Made by a program: the position numbers and the translations under genes. A stretch of 41,998 nucleotides of DNA from an uncultured Clostridia bacterium (lineage in GTDB: Bacteria; Bacillota; Clostridia; Oscillospirales; Acutalibacteraceae). Under the pieces are notes generated by a model, which searched no databases, was not told where the DNA came from, and saw nothing but the letters and a program-made list of their open reading frames with translations. Position 1 is the first letter of the stretch; each line of letters starts with the position of its first letter. This document shows, in pieces, positions 32,848 to 41,417 of this stretch. The stretch covers positions 1 to 41,998 of the forward strand of contig CANQLX010000009.1 of assembly GCA_947624835.1 (NCBI GenBank). The letters are read 5' to 3'.

Positions 32848-32913
32848 AATAACTGTGCGTATTAAAAATTCTCCGTACATCTTAATTTACAACAGCCTTA
32901 AAACAGCATGATT

Positions 32914-32933
32914 TCCCGCTCTGTGGGATTTTT
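32914..32933 (+). terminator. Small terminator after the thi operon
   Basis: TCCCGC (32914-32919) pairs with GTGGGA (32923-32928), one G-T pair and a 3-nt loop, followed by five T. Confidence 0.55.
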
Positions 32934-32961
32934 ACAGTATAAAGAAACCGAGATGATAACT

Positions 32962-33840
32962 ATGCATGACATATGGAATCCCTGGCATGGATGCCGTAAG
33001 AAAAGCGAAGGTTGTGACAACTGTTATATGTTTTTTATGGACCGTATGCGTGATAAAAACGGTTCTGATATTTACAGGACGAAAACGAATTTCAGATATC
33101 CTCTTCAAAGGGACAGAAATGGGAATTATAAAGTAAAAAGCGGAGAAATGATAAGAGTTTGCATGACATCTGATTTTTTCCTTGAGGAGGCGGATGCATG
33201 GAGAGATGAGGTATGGGAAATAATGTGGCAGAGAAAGGATGTAAAGTTTTTTCTTTTGACGAAGCGTCCGGAGCGTGTTGCAAATCACCTCCCGTATAAC
33301 TGGGGACGAGGCTGGGATAATATTTTTTTTAATGTAACAGCCGAAAATCAGCGTAGGGCAGATGAGCGTATACCTATACTTCTTGAATTACCTTTCAGGC
33401 ATAAGGGGGTAATGTGTGCACCGTTTATTGGTAAGGTTAGTATTGAAAAATACCTAAAATATGGTCAGATTGAGCAGGTCCTTTGTGACGGAGAAAATTA
33501 TGACGGAGCAAGACCATGTAATTATGAATGGGTAAAATCACTGCGTCAGGAATGTGTAAATTACAATGTTACATTTGTTTTTTGCGGCACGGGCCGCAGA
33601 TTTATAAAGGACGGCAGGCTGTATAAAATAGAGGGCAACAGTCTGCAAAGCCGGCAGGCTTACCTTTCGGGATTGAGCTATCAGGGGAAGCCTATAGATT
33701 TTAAGCTTTATGATGATTGGGGATATCCAATTCCGAAGGATAAGTTGTATGTACCTTATTTTCGTGAACGGTGTAACAGCTGCGGTATGAAACTGAGTTG
33801 TAACGGATGCAGTAACTGCGGTGCCTGCGAAAAAAGATAA
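32962..33840 (+). CDS. DUF5131 (phage Gp37/Gp68) family protein
   Basis: The 292-residue protein has the family N-terminus IWNPWHGCRKKSEGCDNCYM, with Cys11, Cys18 and Cys21. CMTSDFFLEEAD, KFFLLTKRPERVANHLPYNW, NVTAENQRRADERIPILLEL and FCGTGRRF follow. The family is found in phages and bacteria and has been proposed to be radical-SAM-like; its reaction is unknown. The last 20 residues are an unusual Cys-rich tail (RCNSCGMKLSCNGCSNCGAC). The ATG at 32962 gives the family start; one at 32953 is also possible. No phage genes flank it. Confidence 0.82.
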   Translation: MHDIWNPWHGCRKKSEGCDNCYMFFMDRMRDKNGSDIYRTKTNFRYPLQRDRNGNYKVKSGEMIRVCMTSDFFLEEADAWRDEVWEIMWQRKDVKFFLLTKRPERVANHLPYNWGRGWDNIFFNVTAENQRRADERIPILLELPFRHKGVMCAPFIGKVSIEKYLKYGQIEQVLCDGENYDGARPCNYEWVKSLRQECVNYNVTFVFCGTGRRFIKDGRLYKIEGNSLQSRQAYLSGLSYQGKPIDFKLYDDWGYPIPKDKLYVPYFRERCNSCGMKLSCNGCSNCGACEKR

Positions 33841-33976
33841 ATCTATGGAGAATTAACCGTATTATTTTTGTTTTTGACTTCGACACCGTCAGGGTTGTTA
33901 CGCAGAGCTGAGAATCTTAACGTGATCGTAATGATTTACAGATAATAAATAATATGATTTAAACGGAGAGTGTGTT

Positions 33977-34660
33977 ATGTTATCGGCAAGTATTAAAATC
34001 AGCAATATTGATTATGACAAAACCTTCCGGCAGATATTTCCGTCGGTTAAGGAGAAGATTAATTCTATGGAATCCGATAATATGATTATCCGACTTATTC
34101 AGAAGTTGGATGATGCAGCTCTGTATGTATTTTCGGATTTGATGAATCGGCTTTCGGAAACGACTAAGAATGAAATACTGGTTCAGTGTATTAATGCGTA
34201 TTCTATTAGGATTAAGGATAAGCTGAACGAGGAGCTTACAAAGAATATTTACGGTAAGCATATAACTGTAGGTCGTTTGTTTGCAGCGGAGGACAGTAAT
34301 GAACTGTACCTGTGTATTGATCGGATTAAAGTGAACTACAAAACACTTGTGAAGGACAGGCTTAGAGGGGGTCTTGTCAGTATTGCTGATCATGTTCCTA
34401 TGGAAAAGCTCGAAAAAATCGGATTGGAGCTTTTGTGGACAGATAAGAGTAAGGAAAAAATAATAGCTGTTACAAAGGATATACTGGACAGACATGGTTT
34501 TGTAACGGAGCTCGACGATATTCAGCTTATGCATGATAAAGAGAAAAATGAAGATACTGTGGAAACCGAAGTGCCCCTTGTACTGACTGATAAAGTCGAA
34601 GAGGATATTCTAAATGCTTTGGCAGGCTATCTTAAGGATAAGACAGAAAACAGGCTCTAA
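33977..34660 (+). CDS. Unrecognised soluble protein
   Basis: The 227-residue protein has no membrane segment and no Cys cluster. It is mostly charged and helix-prone (KIDYDKTFRQIF-like start, ENEILVQCINAYSIRIKDKL region, acidic C-terminus), with a proline-poor middle. I recognise no motif. GGAGAG lies 8 bp upstream of the ATG. It stands between the DUF5131 gene and the Lrp-type regulator with gaps of 136 and 122 bp, so it is probably its own transcription unit. Confidence 0.72.
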   Translation: MLSASIKISNIDYDKTFRQIFPSVKEKINSMESDNMIIRLIQKLDDAALYVFSDLMNRLSETTKNEILVQCINAYSIRIKDKLNEELTKNIYGKHITVGRLFAAEDSNELYLCIDRIKVNYKTLVKDRLRGGLVSIADHVPMEKLEKIGLELLWTDKSKEKIIAVTKDILDRHGFVTELDDIQLMHDKEKNEDTVETEVPLVLTDKVEEDILNALAGYLKDKTENRL

Positions 34661-34720
34661 TATTTATCGGATTAATTTTGATGAATATAATTTTCACTCA
34701 TTATATATTTTTATTACGAA

Positions 34721-34749
34721 TTGACACAAATTGCAAATTGATATATAAT
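34721..34749 (+). promoter_or_regulatory. Perfect promoter of the Lrp-aminotransferase pair
   Basis: TTGACA (34721-34726), a 17-bp spacer, TATAAT (34744-34749). The spacer contains two direct copies of CAAATTG, a possible regulator contact. Confidence 0.82.
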
Positions 34750-34782
34750 ATAGTTATTTAATCAGGAAATGGGGTCAGATTT

Positions 34783-35268
34783 ATGTATAAGCTTTTGGAA
34801 CTTTTGAATGAAAATGCGGATTTTACAACAGCAGAGCTTGCCGCAATGCTCGGTGAAAGTGAACAGGCGGTAAGGAATCAGATTGAAGAATATAAGAAAA
34901 ACGGTATAATAAAGGGTACAAAAACTCTTATAGACTGGGAGAAATTGCCCGATTCGGGTGTCAGGGCCATAATAGAACTGAAGGTTACTCCCAAGGCTGA
35001 AACAGGCTTTGACGATATAGCAAAAATAGTTATGTCATATGATAATGTGGAAAATGTATATCTTGCTGCCTCCTCACGGTATGACCTTATTGCCATGGTC
35101 AAGGGAAGTACCATTCAGGAGATAGCGGAATTTGTTTCAAAAAGGCTTTCCACGCTTGATGCGGTCATCGGTACAGCAACGAATTTTGTACTTAATACCT
35201 ATAAGCAGGGTGGTATAGTTTTCCACGATGAAAGTGAAGATGATGAACAAAGGAGTATGATAGTATAA
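34783..35268 (+). CDS. Lrp/AsnC family transcriptional regulator
   Basis: The 161-residue protein has an N-terminal winged helix (LLELLNENADFTTAELAAML, EEYKKNGIIKGTKTLIDW). A RAM ligand-binding domain follows (RAIIELKVTPKAETGFDDIA, YLAASSRYDLIAMVKGSTIQ). It is followed without a gap by an aminotransferase (stop and start overlap), a common clostridial pair. It therefore probably responds to an amino acid and controls that enzyme. Confidence 0.9.
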   Translation: MYKLLELLNENADFTTAELAAMLGESEQAVRNQIEEYKKNGIIKGTKTLIDWEKLPDSGVRAIIELKVTPKAETGFDDIAKIVMSYDNVENVYLAASSRYDLIAMVKGSTIQEIAEFVSKRLSTLDAVIGTATNFVLNTYKQGGIVFHDESEDDEQRSMIV

Positions 35269-36455
35269 TGAATTATACAACTTTGCTGAATAAAAAAATA
35301 CAGGAACTCAAACCCTCCGGAATAAGAAGATTTTTCGATATAGCAAATGAAATGGATCATGTTATTTCACTCAGTATCGGTGAGCCCGATTTCACAACAC
35401 CTTGGCACGTTCGTCAGGAGGGCATAGAATCTCTAAGGAGAGGAAGAACCTGGTATTCTCCGAACAAAGGCTTTGCCGAGCTTAGGGGTCAGATAAGCAA
35501 GTATTTTTCCCGACGTTTTGATGTGGAATATGACCCGGCAGAGGAGATACTTGTGACAGTCGGAGGCTCGGAGGCAATAGATTTGTGCATCCGTGTGTTG
35601 ATTGAGGACGGTGATGAGGTACTCATACCGCAGCCGTCATTTGTATGCTATGAGCCTATGACGGTAATGGCAGGCGGTGTGCCGGTCATAATAAAGACAA
35701 GGTCTGAAAATGAATTCCGTCTGACTGCAAAGGAGCTTGAAGAGGCTATAACACCGAAAACCAAACTTCTTATACTTCCTTTCCCTAACAATCCCACCGG
35801 TGCGGTTATGAGAAGGGAGCATCTTGAAGAGATAGCAAAAGTAATAGAGAAGCATAATATAACAGTGCTTTCCGATGAAATATACGGAGAACTTACATAC
35901 GGCAGAGAGAGACACGTTTCTTTTGCATCAATAAAAGGAATGAGAGAACGTACAGTCGTTGTAAATGGTTTTTCAAAATCCTATGCGATGACCGGTTGGA
36001 GGCTTGGCTATGCCCTTGGACCCGAACCGATTATATCGCAGATGACAAAGCTTCATCAGTATGCTATAATGAGTGCACCGACAACAGCACAGTATGCCGC
36101 AATAGAGGCACTCAAGCACGGTGACAGCGACATAGAGCATATGCGTGAGGAATATGATATGAGAAGAAGGTTTATAGTGGACGGCTTCTGCAAAATGGGT
36201 TTACAGTGCTTTGAACCGGAGGGCGCATTTTATGTGTTTCCGAGTATAAAAATATCCGGTCTTACATCTGAGCACTTCTGCGAGAAGCTTATACATTCGC
36301 AGCACGTAGCGATTGTTCCCGGAACGGCATTTGGAGAATGTGGAGAAGGCTTTGCAAGAGTTTCCTATTCATATTCACTCAATCATATAAAGGAGGCGCT
36401 TGAAAGGATTGAAAAATTTTTGTATTCTCTTAATGAGTCAGGTGTAAAATCATGA
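35268..36455 (+). CDS. Aminotransferase class I/II (PatA/AspC-like, PLP-dependent)
   Basis: The 395-residue fold-type I enzyme has the substrate motif SIGEPDFTTPWHVRQEGIES, then VTVGGSEAIDLCIRVL, LPFPNNPTGAVM and VLSDEIYGELTYG. The PLP Lys237 lies in GFSKSYAMTGWRLGYALG, and the terminal Arg in GEGFARVSYSYS. This pattern fits the aspartate/aromatic aminotransferase branch; the exact amino donor is not readable. Its ATG overlaps the Lrp stop codon, giving coupled expression. Confidence 0.92.
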   Translation: MNYTTLLNKKIQELKPSGIRRFFDIANEMDHVISLSIGEPDFTTPWHVRQEGIESLRRGRTWYSPNKGFAELRGQISKYFSRRFDVEYDPAEEILVTVGGSEAIDLCIRVLIEDGDEVLIPQPSFVCYEPMTVMAGGVPVIIKTRSENEFRLTAKELEEAITPKTKLLILPFPNNPTGAVMRREHLEEIAKVIEKHNITVLSDEIYGELTYGRERHVSFASIKGMRERTVVVNGFSKSYAMTGWRLGYALGPEPIISQMTKLHQYAIMSAPTTAQYAAIEALKHGDSDIEHMREEYDMRRRFIVDGFCKMGLQCFEPEGAFYVFPSIKISGLTSEHFCEKLIHSQHVAIVPGTAFGECGEGFARVSYSYSLNHIKEALERIEKFLYSLNESGVKS

Positions 36456-36497
36456 GAATATTTTATTCTCAATATATTAACGAAAGGTTGTACATAT

Positions 36498-37397
36498 ATG
36501 CATATGACAGTTGCTTCTCCGGCGAAGCTTAATCTTTTCCTTGATATAACAGGGAAAAGAAATGACGGATATCATTTGATAAATACCGTAATGCAGACGG
36601 TATCACTGTATGATGATGTTACTGTTTCGCTTGATGGGGGCGGAAGCGGAATAAGTGTAAGCTGCACAGATGAAAATATTCCCTGTACAAGTGAAAATAC
36701 AGCTTATATTGCGGCGGAAAGATTTTTTGAATATACGGGTATTCAAAAACCAGAGGTAAGTATAAAGATAAAAAAACGTATTCCGTATGGTGCCGGAATG
36801 GCAGGTGGGAGCACAGATGCCGCAGCTGTTATTTTTGCACTGAATGGGTTGCTTGAAGTTGGCTTAAGCACGGAAGAAATGGCGGAAATAGGGGAGAAGG
36901 TCGGTGCCGACGTACCGTTTTGCATTTACGGAGGAACAATGAATGCTACGGGTATAGGAACGATATTGAGTCCGCTGCCCGATATGCCGGATTGCACAAT
37001 AGTTGCGGTAAAGCCCGAATTTGGAATATCTACAGGCGAGGCATATAAAAAATTCGATGCAACAGGCTATGACAGCGTAAAAAGCCCCGATGCGGTTATT
37101 GATGCTATATGCAGCGGAAATGTTAAGGAAATAGCCGGGAATATGTACAATAAATTCGAGGAAGTATCCGATGTTGCGGAAATAGGGGATATCAAAAAAA
37201 TTATGAAGGACTGCGGTTCCTGTGGAGCAATTATGACGGGAAGCGGTTCGGCTGTATTCGGAATATTTGATGATGAAGGCAAGGCAGATGACTGCCGTCA
37301 GGAGCTGCGTGACAAATACAGCGTTTATATGCTGAAACCGGTTCCCGAAGGACCGAAGCAAATAAGCTCAGGTATATTTACATCAATATTTGATTAA
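36498..37397 (+). CDS. ispE: 4-diphosphocytidyl-2-C-methyl-D-erythritol kinase
   Basis: IspE phosphorylates CDP-methylerythritol in the non-mevalonate isoprenoid pathway. The 299-residue GHMP kinase has ASPAKLNLFLDITGKRNDGY with the catalytic Lys, the ATP motif PYGAGMAGGSTDAAAVI, ADVPFCIYGGT with the catalytic Asp, and MTGSGSAVFGIF near the C-terminus. AAAGG lies 11 bp before the ATG; a second ATG two codons on is nearly as likely. The purR or spoIIG neighbours seen in Bacillus are absent. A terminator follows 21 bp after the stop. Confidence 0.95.
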   Translation: MHMTVASPAKLNLFLDITGKRNDGYHLINTVMQTVSLYDDVTVSLDGGGSGISVSCTDENIPCTSENTAYIAAERFFEYTGIQKPEVSIKIKKRIPYGAGMAGGSTDAAAVIFALNGLLEVGLSTEEMAEIGEKVGADVPFCIYGGTMNATGIGTILSPLPDMPDCTIVAVKPEFGISTGEAYKKFDATGYDSVKSPDAVIDAICSGNVKEIAGNMYNKFEEVSDVAEIGDIKKIMKDCGSCGAIMTGSGSAVFGIFDDEGKADDCRQELRDKYSVYMLKPVPEGPKQISSGIFTSIFD

Positions 37398-37418
37398 TTT
37401 ATCTTTTGGATAAAAAAA

Positions 37419-37464
37419 GGCTATCGCATTAAGCTTTTAAAAACTTAAGCGACAGCCGTTTTTT
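37419..37464. terminator. Bidirectional terminator between ispE and the vanZ-like gene
   Basis: GGCT-TCGC-AAG type arms (37419-37433 with 37443-37457, one A-C mismatch) form a stem. It is followed by TTTTTT on the plus strand and seven T on the minus strand. Confidence 0.85.
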
Positions 37465-37496
37465 GTCTTCTGTGCCGAAATATACGGACTCAGAAA

Positions 37497-38417
37497 TCAA
37501 TCCTCTATTATCTGAGCTTCACCCCTGTTCTTTTTTGGAATGGGGATATATTCCAGACTGAGCATACAGGTGTCTCTTCCTTGTGACAGTACATTCCGCA
37601 GACCGTTTAAAGCACACTTAATGCCTATTCCCAAAATCGTACCGATAATGTATAGAATAATGTCATCAAGGTATGCCGCCTCTGTATTGAAAAGAAACTG
37701 CAGTCCCTCTATTGTCACACCGACTATTATTCCAAGAATGACACCGTGCAAAATCCTGAAACGCGGTATAAGCACAGACAGATAGAACGTCAGCGGAGCA
37801 AGTACCAGACAGTTCCATATAAGCTGAAGAACTGTTCCGTTTTTCGAGCCCTGCAAACATTCCCAGATATGCTCAAAAGGTTCGACGGAAATAATTCTTT
37901 CTCCCTGCATATCCGGTGCTATCGGAAGAATCGTTCTCAATATAAGAACTATGCCATATATAATTAATAACGAGCCCATACTGTGTGACATAAAGCGTAT
38001 GAAGCTTCGCCTTGAGTCATTGGTATCGTCTGCTGCGGGTGTAAGAAGCCTTATGACAACACCGAATAAAAACGGGACGGTCCATAAAATAAACATTGTG
38101 ATGATATTATATTCTGTAAGTTTGGGCCAATAACTATTTCCTCTTGACACAATACCGCTTATAATTGATATAAGCAGATTAATAATATATAACAGGGATA
38201 ATGTCATAAGAACCGTTCCCAATGCCTCATATCGCTTTATAATAAGAAACATTACTGCAATTATTACTATAGAAATGAATAACACAAAGCCTATACACAT
38301 AGTCTCCGATTCAAATTGATTTTTTGCATCATTCGGCAGCAGATACAGCATAAGCCCGGCAGCAAGAGAAACAAAGAATTCAGCTATTGTAAGTTTCTGA
38401 CTCGGTAGAAGGGTCAT
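37497..38417 (-). CDS. VanZ-like family membrane protein
   Basis: The 306-residue protein has about eight hydrophobic segments. The C-terminal half carries the VanZ-like pattern LAPLTFYLSVLIPRFR, TIEGLQFLFNTEAAYLDDII and IGTILGIGIKCAL. VanZ gives low-level teicoplanin resistance in enterococci, but most homologues have no known role, and none of the van genes is present. The N-terminal three to four helices exceed the minimal domain. GGAGG precedes the ATG, which overlaps the ruvX stop as ATGA. Confidence 0.8.
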   Translation of the reverse strand: MTLLPSQKLTIAEFFVSLAAGLMLYLLPNDAKNQFESETMCIGFVLFISIVIIAVMFLIIKRYEALGTVLMTLSLLYIINLLISIISGIVSRGNSYWPKLTEYNIITMFILWTVPFLFGVVIRLLTPAADDTNDSRRSFIRFMSHSMGSLLIIYGIVLILRTILPIAPDMQGERIISVEPFEHIWECLQGSKNGTVLQLIWNCLVLAPLTFYLSVLIPRFRILHGVILGIIVGVTIEGLQFLFNTEAAYLDDIILYIIGTILGIGIKCALNGLRNVLSQGRDTCMLSLEYIPIPKKNRGEAQIIED

Positions 38418-38833
38418 TTGTTATTCCTCCTGAAATTAAGATAATCCTCAAGTATTATGACGGCGGCAACACTGTCAACGACAGCTTTTCGCTTTTTCCC
38501 TCTTGTATCGGTCATATTAAGATATTTGTGAGCGGTGACGGTTGTACATCTTTCATCCCACAGTACCGTTTCCAGACCTGTTTTTTCTTTCAACATTCCG
38601 GAAAAAATACGTGCATTTTCCGCACTTTCACCCTCACTGCCGTTCATATTAAGAGGCAGACCCACAACAATAAGCTCCGCATTATGCTCAATGGCGGATT
38701 TTGCAACACTATCCGAGAGCTTTTCCATATTATGTTCGTTTATAACCCCCACCGGAGAGGCTATTATTTCATTTTTATCACATACAGCCAAGCCGGTTCT
38801 TGCTTTGCCGTAATCAACAGAAAATATTATCAT
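38414..38833 (-). CDS. ruvX: Holliday junction resolvase-like RNase YqgF
   Basis: The 139-residue RNase H-like nuclease has the three conserved acidic sites: FSVDYGKARTGLAVCD, LIVVGLPLNMNGSEGESAEN and WDERCTTVTA, with VDSVAAVIILEDYL at the end. YqgF processes rRNA and was proposed as a resolvase. The ATG lies 2 bp after the phosphatase stop, with only a GGGG-type site, so coupling is likely. The alaS neighbour common in Firmicutes is missing. Confidence 0.92.
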   Translation of the reverse strand: MIIFSVDYGKARTGLAVCDKNEIIASPVGVINEHNMEKLSDSVAKSAIEHNAELIVVGLPLNMNGSEGESAENARIFSGMLKEKTGLETVLWDERCTTVTAHKYLNMTDTRGKKRKAVVDSVAAVIILEDYLNFRRNNK

Positions 38834-38835
38834 TT

Positions 38836-39465
38836 TTAACCCCGTAATTCCGTATATGTAAGATGTTCGGAATAATTTTCAAGCAAAAATTCCGTTTTCA
38901 TGTTTTCGTCTATTCGGACAATATTTACAGACATATTTGTACCGATAGGAAAATCACCTATATCCTCAACAGATTTCCCGTGCAGGTAACACACCATATT
39001 CTTTATGGCACAGCCATGGGAAACAATACATACAGCTTTCCCAATATTAACCTTAACTATGTCATCAAGTGCCGACCTGACACGATTATATACGTCTGCC
39101 ATTGATTCGCCGTCGGGAGCCTGAAATTTTGCCGGATCATTCCGCCAGTTATAAAACTGTCCGGGATACAGCTTCTCAATATCAACAAGGTGAATACCCT
39201 CCCATTTTCCGGCATCAATTTCACAAAGACGCCCATCAATTATAATATTCCGACCATGGTATTTATTGATTCCCTCTGCACTCAGCTTTGCACGTTTTTT
39301 GGTGCTTGTATATATTACATCAATTTTTTCATCCTTGAGAAATTCAGCGGTTGCTTCTATTTGCTCCCGACCGAGCGTTGTAATATCGCTGTCAATTTTT
39401 CCCTGAAAAAATCTTTCAAGATTTCCCAACGCCTGACAATGCCGTACAATTATAAGTTTAGTCAA
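38836..39465 (-). CDS. Histidine phosphatase family protein
   Basis: The 209-residue protein has the family motif IIVRHCQALGN, with catalytic His8 and Cys where RHG is usual. Glu is in LCEIDAGKWEGIHL and the second His in CIVSHGCAIKNMVCYL. This is the cofactor-independent-looking phosphoglycerate mutase or CobC-like branch; the substrate is unknown. The start is TTG at 39465, 8 bp after CGGAGCG; no ATG fits. It leads a three-gene run with ruvX and the VanZ-like gene. Confidence 0.87.
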   Translation of the reverse strand: MTKLIIVRHCQALGNLERFFQGKIDSDITTLGREQIEATAEFLKDEKIDVIYTSTKKRAKLSAEGINKYHGRNIIIDGRLCEIDAGKWEGIHLVDIEKLYPGQFYNWRNDPAKFQAPDGESMADVYNRVRSALDDIVKVNIGKAVCIVSHGCAIKNMVCYLHGKSVEDIGDFPIGTNMSVNIVRIDENMKTEFLLENYSEHLTYTELRG

Positions 39466-39581
39466 AATAAAACACGCTCCGTATTTAATTTAAAATTAAC
39501 ATATTCAACCGGTTTATCGGGGATGGACACATACAAAGCCATATCTCGCAAAGTATAAATTGTGATTTTATTCCTATATCG

Positions 39582-39656
39582 AACTATCACAACAGTTAAA
39601 GCTGATAAACCGATGGTAGGGAAATACTATCCCGATTCAGCAGAACTGTGACAGTT
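39582..39656. repeat. Nested inverted repeats between pyrD and the phosphatase gene
   Basis: AACTATCACA (39582-39591) pairs with 39647-39656 (one mismatch). Inside it GCTGA (39601-39605) pairs with 39637-39641, and inside that GGGA (39619-39622) with TCCC (39630-39633). The concentric arrangement would fold into one long imperfect hairpin of 75 nt. There is no T run on either side, so it is not a simple terminator. Confidence 0.5.
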
Positions 39657-39684
39657 TGCGCATTGAGTGCTATCTGTATTCAAA

Positions 39685-40596
39685 CTAATCGGTAATAACC
39701 GTACCAGTAAGCTCTGTCACGGATTCCATATCATGCATATCAAGCCAACCGTCAAGTCCCTCAGATATTTTTAAGGGAGCATACGGATCTGTAAAAAGGA
39801 CTGTTCCTATCTGTATGGCATCTGCACCGGCCATTATCATTTCAACTGCGTCCTGCCATGTGCTTATGCCTCCAAGACCGATAACGGGTATACTAACGGC
39901 CCTTTTTACCTGATATACCATTCTGACAGCAACAGGGAACACGGCAGGTCCTGACATTCCGCCTGTTACATTCTTTATTACAGGTCTGCGTGTATTAATG
40001 TCAATTCTCATACCTGTAAGGGTATTGATAAGAGAAACGGCATCCGCACCTGAAAACTCCGCTGCTTTTGCCACTGCCGCAATGTCCTCAACATTAGGCG
40101 AAAGCTTGATTATAAGAGGCCTTTTACAGTATTTGCGAACCGCAGAGGTTATTTTTTCAACAGACTTTGGAGATGTTCCGAACTGTGCACCGCCTGCCTT
40201 TACATTGGGACAGGAAATATTAAGCTCTATCATATCAACATCGGTACTGGAAAGAAGCTCCGTAATTTCACAGTAATCGCTTTCGGTACTGCCTGCCGCA
40301 TTGGCAATAATAACGGTATTCTGCTTTTTGAGCCACGGAAGCTCAACGTTTATAAAATGTTCCACACCGGGATTTTGCAGACCGACAGCATTAAGCATAC
40401 CCATTGGGGTTTCGGCTATTCTCGGAGGCGGGTTTCCGGAACGCTCCTTAAGGGTAGTGCCCTTACAGGATATTCCCCCGAAAACCGAAAGGGGATAAAA
40501 CTCCCCGTATTCGTGTCCGAATCCGATTGTTCCGGAAGCGGCAATAATGGGATTGCTGAATTCTACACCTGCGATATTTACGCTTAAATCTGCCAT
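39685..40596 (-). CDS. pyrD: Dihydroorotate dehydrogenase B, catalytic subunit
   Basis: PyrD oxidises dihydroorotate to orotate with FMN, the fourth step of UMP synthesis. The 303-residue protein has FSNPIIAASGTIGFG, ISCKGTTLKERSGNPPPRIA, the catalytic-Cys block IELNISCPNVKAGG, IIKLSPNVEDIAAVAKA and the phosphate-binding GLGGISTWQDAVEMIMAGAD. The Cys base and the adjoining pyrK gene mark it as class 1B, which uses NAD. The ATG at 40596 is chosen from GGAGGTGG upstream and overlaps the pyrK stop by one base; a longer frame lies inside pyrK. Confidence 0.95.
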   Translation of the reverse strand: MADLSVNIAGVEFSNPIIAASGTIGFGHEYGEFYPLSVFGGISCKGTTLKERSGNPPPRIAETPMGMLNAVGLQNPGVEHFINVELPWLKKQNTVIIANAAGSTESDYCEITELLSSTDVDMIELNISCPNVKAGGAQFGTSPKSVEKITSAVRKYCKRPLIIKLSPNVEDIAAVAKAAEFSGADAVSLINTLTGMRIDINTRRPVIKNVTGGMSGPAVFPVAVRMVYQVKRAVSIPVIGLGGISTWQDAVEMIMAGADAIQIGTVLFTDPYAPLKISEGLDGWLDMHDMESVTELTGTVITD

Positions 40597-41354
40597 TACC
40601 AAGCCACCTCCTCTGCATTGAATACGGGTCCGTCCTTGCATACATGTTTATACGTGATACTGCCGTCATCTCGTTTTATACCCACGGCACATCCAAGACA
40701 GGCACCGACTCCGCACGCCATTCTCTGCTCCAGTGAAACAAAGCAAGGCTTATTATGCTTTTTTGCAAGCGTATATACATTTTTGAGCATCGGTGTAGGA
40801 CCGCAGGTGCATATCATATCAATATCATCAATTATTTTTTCAAGTGGTGAGGTAACAAAGCCATGTATCCCGTATGTTCCGTTATCGGTTGTTTCTATTA
40901 CTCTGCAGCCGAGCTTTTTGAAATCTTCAGTGAGTATTACGGCACTCCTGTCACGAAATCCGTTAATGACAATGGAATTTTCTCCTGCCTGTTTAGCACT
41001 GTACAGCATCGGCGGTACACCGATTCCTCCACCGATAAAGGCGATTTTTCTATCCTGCGGTATATCAAAGCCCTTTCCGAGAGGTGCAATTATATTTATT
41101 ATGTTACCCTCCTCACATTCCGAAATTATCCGTGTTCCGTCTCCCCGTATTTCAAAAACCATACGGATTATATCACCCTCGACATCACATACGGAAATCG
41201 GTCTGCGAAGCGTTTTGCCAGGAACAAGTATATGGGCAAACTGTCCCGGTTTTGTAATTTGCGCAAGTTGCGCATTTTTAAGGCGAAAATCATAGACAGT
41301 TGGGGTAAGTTTATATTTGCCGACAAGGATACAATCCTGAGCATCAAATTTCAT
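40596..41354 (-). CDS. pyrK: Dihydroorotate dehydrogenase B, electron transfer subunit
   Basis: PyrK passes electrons from PyrD to NAD. The 252-residue flavoprotein has the FAD motif RPISVCDVEGD, the NAD-binding FIGGGIGVPPMLYSAKQ, and a C-terminal four-Cys [2Fe-2S] site in ACGVGACLGCAVGIK...HVC. AAGGA is about 11 bp before the ATG. Together with pyrD it is likely part of one transcript starting upstream of the deaminase gene 63 bp away. No PyrR attenuator is visible in that gap. Confidence 0.95.
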   Translation of the reverse strand: MKFDAQDCILVGKYKLTPTVYDFRLKNAQLAQITKPGQFAHILVPGKTLRRPISVCDVEGDIIRMVFEIRGDGTRIISECEEGNIINIIAPLGKGFDIPQDRKIAFIGGGIGVPPMLYSAKQAGENSIVINGFRDRSAVILTEDFKKLGCRVIETTDNGTYGIHGFVTSPLEKIIDDIDMICTCGPTPMLKNVYTLAKKHNKPCFVSLEQRMACGVGACLGCAVGIKRDDGSITYKHVCKDGPVFNAEEVAW

Positions 41355-41417
41355 AGCATAATCATTCCTTATTTTAAATATTTATTTCAAACAAATGTTT
41401 TAAAGCCCCGGAAACAG

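Noticed and set aside
36864-37361. 165-codon minus-strand frame within ispE
   Set aside because: It is antisense to the kinase motifs of IspE and shows no domain.
41355-41417. PyrR attenuator before pyrK
   Set aside because: The gap is only 63 bp, without a hairpin-T run or the PyrR-binding loop.
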